The notes: generated by a model from the sequence alone, not told the origin. Counted from the stretch's first letter, positions 36,578-46,594 are shown. The stretch: 64,000 nt of DNA from Aquimarina algicola (GCF_006443095.1 NZ_VFWZ01000003.1:62001-126000); one strand, 5' to 3'. Numbers and translations: made by a program.

Positions 36578-37588
36578 ATGAAATACAATATCCTAATATT
36601 CATGATAATCAGCATGGTTTCTTGTAACAAAAGTCCAAAAGCTGATACTGCTTATACTACAGACTATTTTGAATTTAATATTAACTATTGGGTCAATCTT
36701 CATCATTTCCTATATCAAAGAGCAGATGGTAGTCAACAGAAAAAATTAGAAGAAGATGGCTTAACGTTTATAGAAATAGGCGAAACTAATGTCGAAGCAC
36801 AACTATCTAAGAACGAAAAAGAAATCTTAAATCAGGCAATCAAATACTACAAAGACAGCCTAATTACAAAAAATCTTAGGCGAGATCTGAACCATCATAG
36901 AATCTGGTTGCAAGAAAAAAAAGAATTCAAAACAATAACTGACACTGCTTTTGGTGAGAAATTCACAGAAATACTCAATAAAGTCTCTCCTATCTATCAA
37001 AAGTACTTCTGGGAGATACATAAAGCACATAATACATCAACCTTAGAAAAACATATTGAGACTATAGATACAATAGAAGAAGAAGTTATTCATAAAATGG
37101 AAAGACTGTCTCTAAACCAATGGCCGGATACTACAAAAGTAAGAGTTGATATTACAACCTATGCCAATTGGGCGGGAGCTTACACGACTTCTAAACCCAA
37201 AATGAACATCGTCTTATCTACAACAGACCCGTCTAAGGTTACAAGCACTTTTGTAGAAACCATACTTCACGAAGGTTCGCACTTACTATATCTATATGGA
37301 GAAAGTAAGATAAGAGATGATTTTTATTATAAAAGTGAAGAGATGAAAATTGAATTTCCCAGAAACTTATGGCACGCAAGCATGTTCTATCTTTGTGGAA
37401 GAGCAACTATGGATGAACTATCCAAACTGGGGATCGATCATGAGATGGTAATGGATGTAAATAATATTTTCTCTAAGTATAATACTCCTCAATTTAGAGA
37501 AATCAACGAACAGTTCTACACTAATAGTATTGACGCAGACTCCTTGGTAATAGCCCTTTTGACAGAAATAAAAGAAAAAAACAACTAA
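36578..37588 (+). CDS. Lipoprotein with HExxH zincin-like motif
   Basis: 336-residue lipoprotein (MKYNILIFMIISMVSC). The motif ETILHEGSHLLYLYG places HExxH at residues 231-235, in a hydrophobic setting typical of zinc metalloproteases. A third ligand could come from the following helix-rich part (for example NLWHASMFYLCGRA, or a Glu there). The N-terminal half is helical with no recognised domain. Predicted to act in the periplasm or outer-membrane leaflet. Substrate unknown; the protease call depends on the short motif. Confidence 0.65.
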   Translation: MKYNILIFMIISMVSCNKSPKADTAYTTDYFEFNINYWVNLHHFLYQRADGSQQKKLEEDGLTFIEIGETNVEAQLSKNEKEILNQAIKYYKDSLITKNLRRDLNHHRIWLQEKKEFKTITDTAFGEKFTEILNKVSPIYQKYFWEIHKAHNTSTLEKHIETIDTIEEEVIHKMERLSLNQWPDTTKVRVDITTYANWAGAYTTSKPKMNIVLSTTDPSKVTSTFVETILHEGSHLLYLYGESKIRDDFYYKSEEMKIEFPRNLWHASMFYLCGRATMDELSKLGIDHEMVMDVNNIFSKYNTPQFREINEQFYTNSIDADSLVIALLTEIKEKNN

Positions 37589-37661
37589 CCAATATGTGTT
37601 GTATATTAGCATATACCTCTCTCCCAAAAACAAAAATCACATATCAAAACCACTATAGAGG

Positions 37662-38636
37662 ATGCAAAACACAACACTTATGAAACTTAGGATACTAACA
37701 ATTGTATATGTATGCTGCTTTGGGCATTATTTTGCTTATGCACAAGATGGCAAAATCATAGAAAAGGAGAGAATGACGCTAAGCGAGACTACTATCGAAA
37801 AAATTCAAAAAGCAGATTCAGAATTGGCATTGGTCCTCAAAAAAATTGAATTCTATCGTATTACTTATTTATCTGACGATCTCAAAATCAAAGGGTTTAT
37901 TGCCAAACCCCGTGGTACAGGAAATTTTCCTTGTATCATTTCTAATCGAGGGGGATCAGGAGAATTTGGCAAATGGAATGAAATAGGAGTTGGCTATTTT
38001 TTAGGAAAATTAGCAAGCTGGGGATATGTTGTAGTAGCGAGTCAATATCGTGGTAATGATGGCAGTGAGGGGCAAGATGAAATTGGTGGCAAGGATATAA
38101 ATGATGTACTCAGTCTAGTCAATACCCTTACCGAAATAGATAATGCTGATACCACAAGAATAGGTATAGAAGGAGCAAGCCGAGGGGGTATGATGACATA
38201 TCTCGCACTCAAAAAATCTTGTACATTCAAAGCTGCTTCAGTTCTTGCAGGTTCTGCAAATGCATTTACACACTTGATCAACAGGCCGGATTTTGAAGAA
38301 AATGTCTATGCAAAGTATATCCCCGATTATTACAATAACAAAGAAAAAGAACTTAAAGCAAGGTCTGCAGTCTTTTGGGCAGATCAAATGTGCAAAACAA
38401 CCCCTATTCTTATCATGCATGGCAGTTCAGATTGGCGCGTCACCGCTTCAGAATCATTAGAACTGGTACAAGAGCTTTATAAACACAAACATCCTGTACG
38501 CTATATGTTATTTGAGGGAGCAGACCATCGATTAAGTGAATTTAGAAGTGATTTTTTTGCTCAAACAAAAAGTTTCTTTGACCATTACCTCAAAGAAGGG
38601 GATGAATTACCCAATATGGAGCTGCATGGAAGATAA
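37662..38636 (+). CDS. Secreted prolyl-oligopeptidase-family (S9-like) hydrolase
   Basis: 324 residues with an N-terminal signal peptide (start at 37662, or possibly the ATG at 37680 giving MKLRILTIVYV; cleavage after YAQ). Alpha/beta hydrolase fold of the S9/acetyl xylan esterase type: nucleophile S173 in GIEGASRGGMM, acid D257 in HGSSDWRV, base H289 in GADHRLSEF. SNRGGSGEFGKWNEIG supplies the oxyanion region. No beta-propeller precedes it, so it is the short catalytic-only form. Could be a peptidase or esterase. Confidence 0.82.
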   Translation: MQNTTLMKLRILTIVYVCCFGHYFAYAQDGKIIEKERMTLSETTIEKIQKADSELALVLKKIEFYRITYLSDDLKIKGFIAKPRGTGNFPCIISNRGGSGEFGKWNEIGVGYFLGKLASWGYVVVASQYRGNDGSEGQDEIGGKDINDVLSLVNTLTEIDNADTTRIGIEGASRGGMMTYLALKKSCTFKAASVLAGSANAFTHLINRPDFEENVYAKYIPDYYNNKEKELKARSAVFWADQMCKTTPILIMHGSSDWRVTASESLELVQELYKHKHPVRYMLFEGADHRLSEFRSDFFAQTKSFFDHYLKEGDELPNMELHGR

Positions 38637-38694
38637 AACCAGTTACAAGGATTTGTAGGTATATACACTAATCACAATACATTCTAAATACAAT

Positions 38695-39243
38695 ATGAGA
38701 GACATCATCAATACGTATATAAAAACCGAAGACAGTGCTGTTTTAAAAAAATTTAAATATCAAAAAAATAATCAATGGGACGATACATACTGGGATAGAA
38801 GTGAACTTATCTTTGAATTATATAACGATTTTGATAGCACTCACAAAGCATTGATCAAATGGCTTATCAACGAAGAAATGAAAGGAATAGAAATCGAACT
38901 CCCTACAGAAACGCTTCAAGTATGTGCCTATATGATCTATAAAATCATGGATATGAGTGATATTTATGATTTATTTAATATCAAATTTGGAGCAGGAACC
39001 GATCTACAATGTGCTATCGATACCGAATTGATATTTGGTCTTGATAAAGAACGAACCAAAAAATACCTAAAGGAAAATCCATCAGAAGAAAGTAATGAGA
39101 TTTTAGATTGTATAAAACATTATGAAAGTTTCAAAACCGCTGTTTATAGAAGTAGAGAAGAATATATAACATACTTTGAAACGAGGCGAATCAATATGCT
39201 CAAAACAGATTTTGAAGACGTAAAAGATTATTTAAAAAAATAA
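38695..39243 (+). CDS. Hypothetical cytoplasmic protein
   Basis: 182 residues, no signal peptide or membrane segment, mainly helical and acidic (for example DRSELIFELYNDFDSTHKAL and a C-terminal Lys/Glu helix). No family recognised. It is the only clearly cytoplasmic product among the secreted proteins of this island, 58 bp after the S9 gene. A role as a cytoplasmic immunity-like or housekeeping accessory protein cannot be judged. Confidence 0.6.
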   Translation: MRDIINTYIKTEDSAVLKKFKYQKNNQWDDTYWDRSELIFELYNDFDSTHKALIKWLINEEMKGIEIELPTETLQVCAYMIYKIMDMSDIYDLFNIKFGAGTDLQCAIDTELIFGLDKERTKKYLKENPSEESNEILDCIKHYESFKTAVYRSREEYITYFETRRINMLKTDFEDVKDYLKK

Positions 39244-39325
39244 ACATTATACCATATACCATAGATAAAAAAAGAGTTTTTATTTTAAGCTATATTACTG
39301 AAAACTAGACATCTTAACAAACATT

Positions 39326-39994
39326 ATGAAAAACACCTCTACAAGTATCATCATTTTTCTTTTTTTACTGATCATCATCTCTTGTACACAAAAAAAAGAA
39401 TCACAAATTAAATTTAAAGACTTTGAAATCAATGTATCTAAAGATGAAGAACCTCCCTTAGTATTTGAGCTCGTTTCTAAAAATGGGACACAATACTTCA
39501 TAGAAAATCAACCTAAAAAATGGAACGGAGTACCCCAAGATTCAGAAATCAAAATCAAAGTTTATGATTGGAAATTGTTTCCTCATAATAATATTGAATT
39601 TGAATATCCAAGAACGTATTCTTTTGAAGCTGATCTATCAAAAACTAATGATATATGGACACTATCCGGTAACGACTTTAAGATTATGGTGATACGGCCA
39701 CTTATCGAGATGGATGTAAAAACATATGTTGATAAAATGGTAGAGCAATTCGGGCCATCAAACTGTACAACAAAAGAGATTTTCAAAAAATTAAATCATT
39801 CAGAATTGAACGGAATACAACTCTTGGTTAAGCTTTCCGGGGTTTACCTCGAACTCAATGTTATGGAGATAATTGACAATAGCGGAAACAAAAGCCTATT
39901 AGTATTTCAAGATTCTTTATCAGACGCCAAAAAGAACAGTAAAGAATCATCAAGCACGATGAAACGAATCGAACAAACATTTAAGGTAAATTAA
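39326..39994 (+). CDS. Hypothetical lipoprotein
   Basis: 222-residue lipoprotein (signal through LLIIISC, Cys near 20). The body alternates predicted strands (IKIKVYDWKLFPHNNIEFEY, WTLSGNDFKIMVIRP) with a central helix (VKTYVDKMVEQFGP). No domain recognised. Monocistronic by spacing (82 bp upstream, 128 bp downstream). Confidence 0.65.
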   Translation: MKNTSTSIIIFLFLLIIISCTQKKESQIKFKDFEINVSKDEEPPLVFELVSKNGTQYFIENQPKKWNGVPQDSEIKIKVYDWKLFPHNNIEFEYPRTYSFEADLSKTNDIWTLSGNDFKIMVIRPLIEMDVKTYVDKMVEQFGPSNCTTKEIFKKLNHSELNGIQLLVKLSGVYLELNVMEIIDNSGNKSLLVFQDSLSDAKKNSKESSSTMKRIEQTFKVN

Positions 39995-40084
39995 ATGTTG
40001 CATGATAGGTATAACAAAATATAAGAAAACTGCAAAAAACCAATGGAAATTGATCTTGAGCAAAGAAGAAAAATTATAAATCAA

Positions 40085-40092
40085 TAATTTTG
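40085..40092 (+). promoter_or_regulatory. Possible promoter -7 element before the 40123 gene
   Basis: TAATTTTG fits TAnnTTTG, 30 bp before the ATG at 40123. A TTG lies 26 bp further upstream, slightly beyond usual spacing. Confidence 0.4.
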
Positions 40093-40122
40093 ACGAATCA
40101 ATAGTGTGTAATCATCTCATAT

Positions 40123-41445
40123 ATGAAAAAAACAATACCCTTATTTATACTATCATTCCTATTTATATACATCGCCTGCAAAAACAATACTCAAAATACA
40201 GATGCGTCTCTCGAGGTGAAAAAGGAGATTCCTGAAGAACACAAAGAAACCGCAGAAAACCTAATAGAGAATGACTACACTGCGCTTATACCCAAAGGAT
40301 ACGAATTAGAATACTCTGCTACAGGAGATCTTAATCTAGATACAGTTAATGATCTCGTATTGGTTGTACGCAAAAACGACTCTCCCTTGGTAGACAGAGA
40401 AGTAATGGTATTTCTAAAAGACGAAAATGAGTTCAATCTTGATGTGATCTCCAAAACAGTATTTCCTCAAAAATATCGATCCAGAGAAGATGATATTACA
40501 AATTATGATCAAGAAGAGATTGCAATAGAAAATGGAGTACTATCGATAAAGTTGTATGGTGTAGGCCCACAGAGTAACAATTTCAGTCGTTATAAATATA
40601 TTAAAGAGACACTCATGCTCATTGATATAGAATGTTATGCCATGGGAGCAGGCAGTCATGAGCGTATACAATACGAGGTTTTAGAAGGAAACATAAAAGT
40701 AGAAACCACAAATACTATGGAAGATGATATGCCTACCGAAGTCAAAACTGTACAGATAGATGGTATTGGCTACGCTTTTGACATTTGTGATACAGAAGAA
40801 CTTATTTCATATGCCTACACCCGTATATCGAACAGAAACAAATTTACGGTAGTTGCAAAAAATGGTTTATTGATTAGAGAAAGCCCAGACGTTAATAGCA
40901 ATCGCATCGGGAAACTCCCTTTTAATACTGATATAGAAGTTTTAGAAAAAACAAACGTCCTTTTCACTTTTGAAGATGAAGAAGGCTATACTACTACAGA
41001 AGGACATTGGGTAAAGATTGCTGTCGATAATCTCAACACATCCCATCAATACGGTTATATATTCGATGGTTTTTTAACCCCCTATGAACAGCCTACCATT
41101 TTTAGAGGCTGGCAAAATGCTGATTATATCTACATCAATATCTCTAAAAACGCTATAGATTATCAACTTCATGGGCAATGCCAATACACCTATCCGACAA
41201 AAGTGATAAGTGAAAATGAAATTGAACTTATCTGGGCTTATGATGCTGATTGTGTTTTTGACAGTCAATTAGATAATGATTTTGGCTTACAAAAACACCC
41301 CATCAAAGGGGAACCTTTTGCCAAATATACTCTGGAAGGCAGAATATTAAAAGTGACTTACTATTATCCCGAATGGGTAAAAACCTATACCGAAAAAGTC
41401 AATAAAGATACCTTTACCAACCAATATACGGAACGGTATTACTAA
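40123..41445 (+). CDS. Lipoprotein with C-terminal SH3b domain
   Basis: 440-residue lipoprotein (signal to FIYIAC). The N-terminal part (about 45-230) begins LIPKGYELEYSATGDLNLDTVND, a FG-GAP-like or VCBS-like segment with a DLNLDTVND turn typical of such repeats. An SH3b domain follows at about 245-325 (VVAKNGLLIRESPDVNSNRI ... YGYIFDGFL) and then a strand-rich end. The SH3b domain matches those at 34158, 43643 and 45527. SH3b domains often bind peptidoglycan, so a cell-wall-facing role is likely but not shown. Confidence 0.7.
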   Translation: MKKTIPLFILSFLFIYIACKNNTQNTDASLEVKKEIPEEHKETAENLIENDYTALIPKGYELEYSATGDLNLDTVNDLVLVVRKNDSPLVDREVMVFLKDENEFNLDVISKTVFPQKYRSREDDITNYDQEEIAIENGVLSIKLYGVGPQSNNFSRYKYIKETLMLIDIECYAMGAGSHERIQYEVLEGNIKVETTNTMEDDMPTEVKTVQIDGIGYAFDICDTEELISYAYTRISNRNKFTVVAKNGLLIRESPDVNSNRIGKLPFNTDIEVLEKTNVLFTFEDEEGYTTTEGHWVKIAVDNLNTSHQYGYIFDGFLTPYEQPTIFRGWQNADYIYINISKNAIDYQLHGQCQYTYPTKVISENEIELIWAYDADCVFDSQLDNDFGLQKHPIKGEPFAKYTLEGRILKVTYYYPEWVKTYTEKVNKDTFTNQYTERYY

Positions 41446-41781
41446 ACTGCAGTAGAACAAAACTAGTAGGTGCAGGATAAATATAGTTCCTAAGATTTTG
41501 AAAACAAACCTTAAAGAAAAAAATACTAAACATGGGTTAAAGAGACTCAAGATTACCTATACGCATGTTTTCCCTATGTAATATGGCACGCTGGCATGGG
41601 GTGCGTGCGGGTCACCTTTATCTACGTAACATATAATAGATACTATGCGAAGACTTATCAGATAATATCTAATCAAATTTGTTAAAGTTTTTTAAATTCA
41701 CAACAGGTTAATAGAACAAAAATCAATACTTTACGCCCAAACATCAATCAAATCATAATACCAATAAAAAAATACAAGTAC
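41446..41781. other. 336-bp intergenic gap
   Basis: No reading frame of protein character. It contains one GC-rich patch (about 41,587-41,615, GGCATGGGGTGCGTGCGGGT) that stands out in AT-rich surroundings and might be a fragment of former coding sequence; no promoter box or repeat was recognised. Confidence 0.4.
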
Positions 41782-43338
41782 ATGAACAACCGGGTAAATT
41801 ACTTTATACTTATCATACTATTGGTAGTCGCTTGCAAACAGCGTCAAAATCCTAAAGAAAACAACCTAAATACAGTTGATACAACTTCAGTAAAAACAAA
41901 TAAAGAAAAAAACACTGCTGATATCAACGATTCTGAAGCAATACAGGCAATAAAAAAGTTCTATGCCTCTTTCTATTTTACAGATAATATCGAGTTCGAC
42001 GACAACACACTATCTAATTTTATATCCAAAAGGTTACTTAATTATATGAATGCATTGAGAACAGAGGATAATTATATCTTAGATTATGACCCCTTTATAA
42101 AAGCACAAGATTTTAATGGTGAAGTCATTAAAAAAACATTTAAGGTTGAGGCATCACCCGATAAAATAAACGAATTCAAAGTACATTTTAATGTATTTCA
42201 ACTTGAAAATGAACCTTCTACAGAAATTATTCTGCACGTAATAAAGAATGAAAATACGTATATGATAGATGCTATTAATAATGATAGTATGCTAAATCTT
42301 GATGAGCTTGAAAAGCATGAAGCAGAACTAACAAAATATATTGATGAAGCATCAGAAGAAAGTATTGTTTGCAATAAAGATATAAGTCAATTTATCACAT
42401 TTTTGTCGATCGACCTCCTTGATGATAAGTACAAAAAATCATACCCCTCTATCCCGATAATATTAAAAAATGATAGTTGCAATTTTTCTGTAGAACGATA
42501 TCCTGACCAGCTTCATTTTAAAGTAATTCCAAATGCAATAGATACGATTATAGTGCTCAAAGCGAGAGATATAGAGAATGAAGCATGCTATCAATGTTTA
42601 GAAATTACTAAAATTGAAACACTACAGGGAAATAAAAATTTATACTACGATATAAGTCAAAATAATAATGTAATCATACAGAAAGGTTCAATAGAAGATA
42701 TTTTGGAGAAAAGAAATTTATCCTTTTCAGATCTAGACTTAGATAATAGCTACCAGACTTATGAAAATATGATAGGAAGTACTGATCTTCCAGAAATATT
42801 ACAGCCAAGCTATATTTTTAATTCAGATCCAAGTTGGAAAGAGAATATAAGTATCAAAGACATTCATAAAAAAATACATTCGAGTAAATCGATTGATACT
42901 ACACTGCAATCACTACAAAAAGAATATAGTGAATACATTGCTAATCACGAGCATGTATCTTTTGACAACTTATTGTCAGAAGAACAAAATGGTTATTTTC
43001 ACTCTGGTGGATTTACAGTAGAAAAGGATTATTATATCAATATCGAAACGATTAATATCATCTTCATTTCTCAAAAAAATAAAATGTATACTGTCGAATG
43101 GATTAATGATTGGGAAGAATTAATTAGAGTAGATTATCAACCGCCTTTTGATGATAATGAAGTAGAAGCCGTAAATGAAACATATCAAATTAATAAATGG
43201 GATAATAACTCAAAGATAAATTTGTTTCATCCAGACATGAGTTTTGGAAAATATTTGATAGTCTATGAAATAAAGCTTAAACAAAGAGATGTCTATATAC
43301 AATCCCCTATTGAAATAATTACATATAAAAAACCTTAA
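41782..43338 (+). CDS. Lipoprotein with DUF3828-like domain
   Basis: 518-residue lipoprotein (MNNRVNYFILIILLVVAC). Residues ~50-165 (IKKFYASFYFTDN ... DPFIKAQDFNGEVIKK) parallel the predicted immunity protein at 31263 (IKSFYTKYL ... IIDAQDYDKFD) in order and spacing, consistent with a shared DUF3828-like fold. The remaining 350 residues have no recognised domain; the last ~70 are strand-rich. No toxin gene lies next to it. It could be an orphan immunity protein or an unrelated user of the same fold. Confidence 0.68.
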   Translation: MNNRVNYFILIILLVVACKQRQNPKENNLNTVDTTSVKTNKEKNTADINDSEAIQAIKKFYASFYFTDNIEFDDNTLSNFISKRLLNYMNALRTEDNYILDYDPFIKAQDFNGEVIKKTFKVEASPDKINEFKVHFNVFQLENEPSTEIILHVIKNENTYMIDAINNDSMLNLDELEKHEAELTKYIDEASEESIVCNKDISQFITFLSIDLLDDKYKKSYPSIPIILKNDSCNFSVERYPDQLHFKVIPNAIDTIIVLKARDIENEACYQCLEITKIETLQGNKNLYYDISQNNNVIIQKGSIEDILEKRNLSFSDLDLDNSYQTYENMIGSTDLPEILQPSYIFNSDPSWKENISIKDIHKKIHSSKSIDTTLQSLQKEYSEYIANHEHVSFDNLLSEEQNGYFHSGGFTVEKDYYINIETINIIFISQKNKMYTVEWINDWEELIRVDYQPPFDDNEVEAVNETYQINKWDNNSKINLFHPDMSFGKYLIVYEIKLKQRDVYIQSPIEIITYKKP

Positions 43339-43642
43339 AAAACATAAACTATAATTGTGTTAGAGAAAAATCGCATCGCGGCGTCTATTGTAAAGTTTTG
43401 CTTTTATAAGTATGATGACCTTAATTCTGATTGCTGCAATTTCTAACCCTATGCAGTATCATATACTTCTTAAAAAGTTAAAAAAAACAACCTATAACCC
43501 CTTCAATCAATCTGATCAAAAGACCAAATTGTTAAAATTGTAGTATATTGTGCTAAAATTAACAAAAAATAGTAACCATCTATAAATCAAACAAATGCTC
43601 CAAAATAAGTTTGAAATCAAAACGAATATTTTATATTCTCAT
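43339..43642. other. 304-bp intergenic gap
   Basis: AT-rich and without a supported gene, repeat or terminator. An in-frame ATG at 43595 could extend the next protein by 16 residues, but that would bury its lipoprotein signal. Confidence 0.4.
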
Positions 43643-45520
43643 ATGATTTATAGAACAATCCTTGGCATTGTTATATTATTTCTATTGTTTGCTTGCAAGC
43701 AAAAACAAGATGGGGAAAAATCCCCGGTTCTTACTCATGATACAACACACATCTGGAAATTAGACACTGTTACTATAACAGACGCAACCATAGTCACCGC
43801 ACAAAATGGCCTTGTTATACGAGAGCAACCCGACTTATCCGGAAAAAAGATCGGTAAACTCGACTATCTCTCTACTGTACAAACTGGTAAAACCACAGAT
43901 ACTGCTTTAGAAATCAAAGACGAAGGAAAAACAATAAAAGGACATTGGGTAGAGGTTTTAGAAAATAATGCTGTAAAGGGATATGCATTTGATGGTTTTT
44001 TGGCTTCGAGAGCATCATTTTTTTCGCAAAAGAAAAATAGTAGTTTTAGAACAGCACAAGTATCTATTGCGACAGAGTTAATGCCTACCCGACCTGCCTT
44101 AGATGTGTTTAGGCTTAAAACCAAAAAAGAAACCTATTTTATTCCTGAAGATTCCAAAAAACTACAATTAATTTATTCAAACAATAATAATCTTATACAA
44201 GCTGTACAAGATGCTTATGATACACACCGCCCGTTGATCCTCTCTCCTGATATTATTTGGTTATCGATCACACAAGGGTTTTCTATTCATATCAATCAGA
44301 ATTTTAAAACGCTTGAAAGTAAAATCTTTAAAAAAGATAAACCTTCAAAAATAGAATTTAGAATAGACGAACTTGATCAAGGCGCAGCACAATGGGCAAA
44401 ACTAGTATCATTACTATCAAAAGATACCCAAAAATACACCCATGACAATTTGTATCAAATTATGGTACCCAAGTTTTCGACCACTACTCCTCTGCATACA
44501 ACAGCGTATCAGGTTACATTACTCGAGGGGTTTGAACAAGCTTTTCAATACGTTGCCGAATCCGGATGCGGAATCCCCTATATAACTATAGAAGGAACTC
44601 CTGAAGACTGGAAAAAAATCTATGAAAACACTCAAAAACTTAAAGGATATGGTGTAGACGATTGGCTTGATAGCCTAGAACCTGTTTTACAACAATTTTA
44701 TAAAGCATCACTTGGACATATCGATCAACCCTTTTGGAAAGACATCTACAAAAATGCATCAGAGTATGCTGCTTTTTATATCTCGGGGTGGATTATCAAA
44801 TTTTTTCCTTATCTCAAAGCCACAGGAGAAGCAACCGGCGAGTATGACAATGAAAAGGGAAGTAAAGTCAAAGAGATTTATATCAAAAATCCGTATTATA
44901 AAAATACCGATTACCTGATGTCTACCCTATCAACAGATGATTTTCCATCGGGTCTTGCAGAAATTTCTATACAATGGAACAATCGCTTTAATAACTCACA
45001 AACAGACATACAAGTATTTGCAGGATTTATGGGGATTCAGCAATTTAAAGACAAATCTCTAAAACCATACATCTCTTATGCCATATGCAAAAAAGAAGCA
45101 AATCAGGTTACTATACAAGAAGGAGATTTTGTAGAGAATACAGCTCATGAATGTGACAAATACTGGATACCCTATCCAATAGAGTCAAAATCCATAAAGC
45201 AAGCGGCAATTTATAATCACAAAAAATATAAAGATACTGCGGCAAGCTATGCAGATGTAAAATCATATTTAAAAGAACAACTCAAACTACCTAAAAAAAA
45301 GCTGAGTTTTATTGTATTAACCAATGGAAAGGTTACTAATGTAACACTGGATGAGGCACAAGACATACTATCTGATAAAGTACAAAATCTGCTCAACCAG
45401 ATGCCATCGACATGGTTACCTGCTCTGGCTCCTATACAGGTAATTGACAAAGAATTTGAGCCTCACATTGATGATGAGCAACTCATGAAAGTAAATAGTT
45501 ATGTAAGAATACAACTATAA
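43643..45520 (+). CDS. Lipoprotein: SH3b domain plus DUF4419 domain
   Basis: The ATG at 43643 gives 625 residues starting MIYRTILGIVILFLLFAC, a clear lipoprotein signal. Residues ~45-125 are the shared SH3b domain (VTAQNGLVIREQPDLSGKKI ... GYAFDGFL). Residues ~170-430 are DUF4419-like: LILSPDIIWLSITQGFSIHI and GIPYITIEGTPEDWKKIYEN are its recognisable motifs. The C-terminal ~100 residues are extra. DUF4419 is of unknown function and is found in fungi and bacteria; its pairing with SH3b on a lipoprotein is unusual. The gene at 45527 follows after 6 bp, so they form a pair. Confidence 0.78.
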   Translation: MIYRTILGIVILFLLFACKQKQDGEKSPVLTHDTTHIWKLDTVTITDATIVTAQNGLVIREQPDLSGKKIGKLDYLSTVQTGKTTDTALEIKDEGKTIKGHWVEVLENNAVKGYAFDGFLASRASFFSQKKNSSFRTAQVSIATELMPTRPALDVFRLKTKKETYFIPEDSKKLQLIYSNNNNLIQAVQDAYDTHRPLILSPDIIWLSITQGFSIHINQNFKTLESKIFKKDKPSKIEFRIDELDQGAAQWAKLVSLLSKDTQKYTHDNLYQIMVPKFSTTTPLHTTAYQVTLLEGFEQAFQYVAESGCGIPYITIEGTPEDWKKIYENTQKLKGYGVDDWLDSLEPVLQQFYKASLGHIDQPFWKDIYKNASEYAAFYISGWIIKFFPYLKATGEATGEYDNEKGSKVKEIYIKNPYYKNTDYLMSTLSTDDFPSGLAEISIQWNNRFNNSQTDIQVFAGFMGIQQFKDKSLKPYISYAICKKEANQVTIQEGDFVENTAHECDKYWIPYPIESKSIKQAAIYNHKKYKDTAASYADVKSYLKEQLKLPKKKLSFIVLTNGKVTNVTLDEAQDILSDKVQNLLNQMPSTWLPALAPIQVIDKEFEPHIDDEQLMKVNSYVRIQL

Positions 45521-45526
45521 CACGCT

Positions 45527-46507
45527 ATGACGATTCAAAAATACATTACCTTATTATCAGTGATCATCATACTTGTTTCTTGTAAGCAAAATCAAAAAAA
45601 ACCTGTACCTGTAACCGATAATGATATTGTAGAAGAAAAGGAAATAATAGAAAAGAACAAGACTCCGATACGTTCTAAAACAGATACTTTGTATTATGTC
45701 TATGCAAATGGATTAACTTTTAGAGAACAACCTTCATTAACGGCCAAAAAAATTAGTACGCTAAAATATCTGGAGCCTGTATATCTCCTTAAAAACCATC
45801 CTGATAAGCAAGAAACTATATCTGATGAAGGTAATACGATTATCGGTAATTGGGTATATGTCCGGTTATTGAATGGAAAAAAAGGATATCTATTCAATGG
45901 TTTTTTAAGAACCGTAAATGAGTTGGATAGTCTACCTCCCAAAGGAATGTTAGCAGAAGAATTATTAATTAACGGAAAGCTAAACATAAAAAGCACTAAA
46001 GAAGAATTTATAAATGTTTTAGGCAAACCAGACTCTATTAAATCCTTTATCGTAGTCGAAGATGATGACCTAGTAGGAGAAAAAAATGAATATTATTATG
46101 AAGACATCTACTATATCGAAGAAAATGTTGCTGAGTATTTTGGTACCGAAGAAGGTGATCTGATGTGGTATGACAGCCCAGAAACACAGCTATTCTACAA
46201 AAATGGTGTTGCATACGAAGAATTGAATAATGAAATCAGCTTCTTATCTATAAATTTTATGTCTGATGAAAATAATTTTCTGGACTATGATGGTTTCAGG
46301 ATCGACAGTCAAACTACAAAGCAAGAAATTATCACTATTTTTCCGATTACAACAAAAGAGAACAAATGGTGTTACGAAAACAAAGAAGAATTTTGCTCTT
46401 TCGATTTCGGATTTATGCGAACTAAAGATACTGGTAGTGAGATCAGTTGGAATTTATCATTTACCAATCAAAAAGCAACAACATTCAGTTTCTATTATTA
46501 CGATTAG
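45527..46507 (+). CDS. Lipoprotein with SH3b domain
   Basis: 326-residue lipoprotein (signal to IIILVSC). SH3b domain at about 60-140 (VYANGLTFREQPSLTAKKIS ... KKGYLFNGFL), the fourth copy of this domain type in the island. The remainder includes STKEEFINVLGKPDSIKS, resembling the small lipoprotein (SmpA/OmlA-like) turn in which a short helix precedes LGKPD, and ends in an aromatic strand. Cotranscribed with the DUF4419 lipoprotein (6-bp gap). Confidence 0.72.
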   Translation: MTIQKYITLLSVIIILVSCKQNQKKPVPVTDNDIVEEKEIIEKNKTPIRSKTDTLYYVYANGLTFREQPSLTAKKISTLKYLEPVYLLKNHPDKQETISDEGNTIIGNWVYVRLLNGKKGYLFNGFLRTVNELDSLPPKGMLAEELLINGKLNIKSTKEEFINVLGKPDSIKSFIVVEDDDLVGEKNEYYYEDIYYIEENVAEYFGTEEGDLMWYDSPETQLFYKNGVAYEELNNEISFLSINFMSDENNFLDYDGFRIDSQTTKQEIITIFPITTKENKWCYENKEEFCSFDFGFMRTKDTGSEISWNLSFTNQKATTFSFYYYD

Positions 46508-46594
46508 AATTTGTAATACATCTTATAGTTTTGTACATATATTACAATCTGTGCATTTAATAATACCCAAAATAATCAATCATTCAAATAAAGA

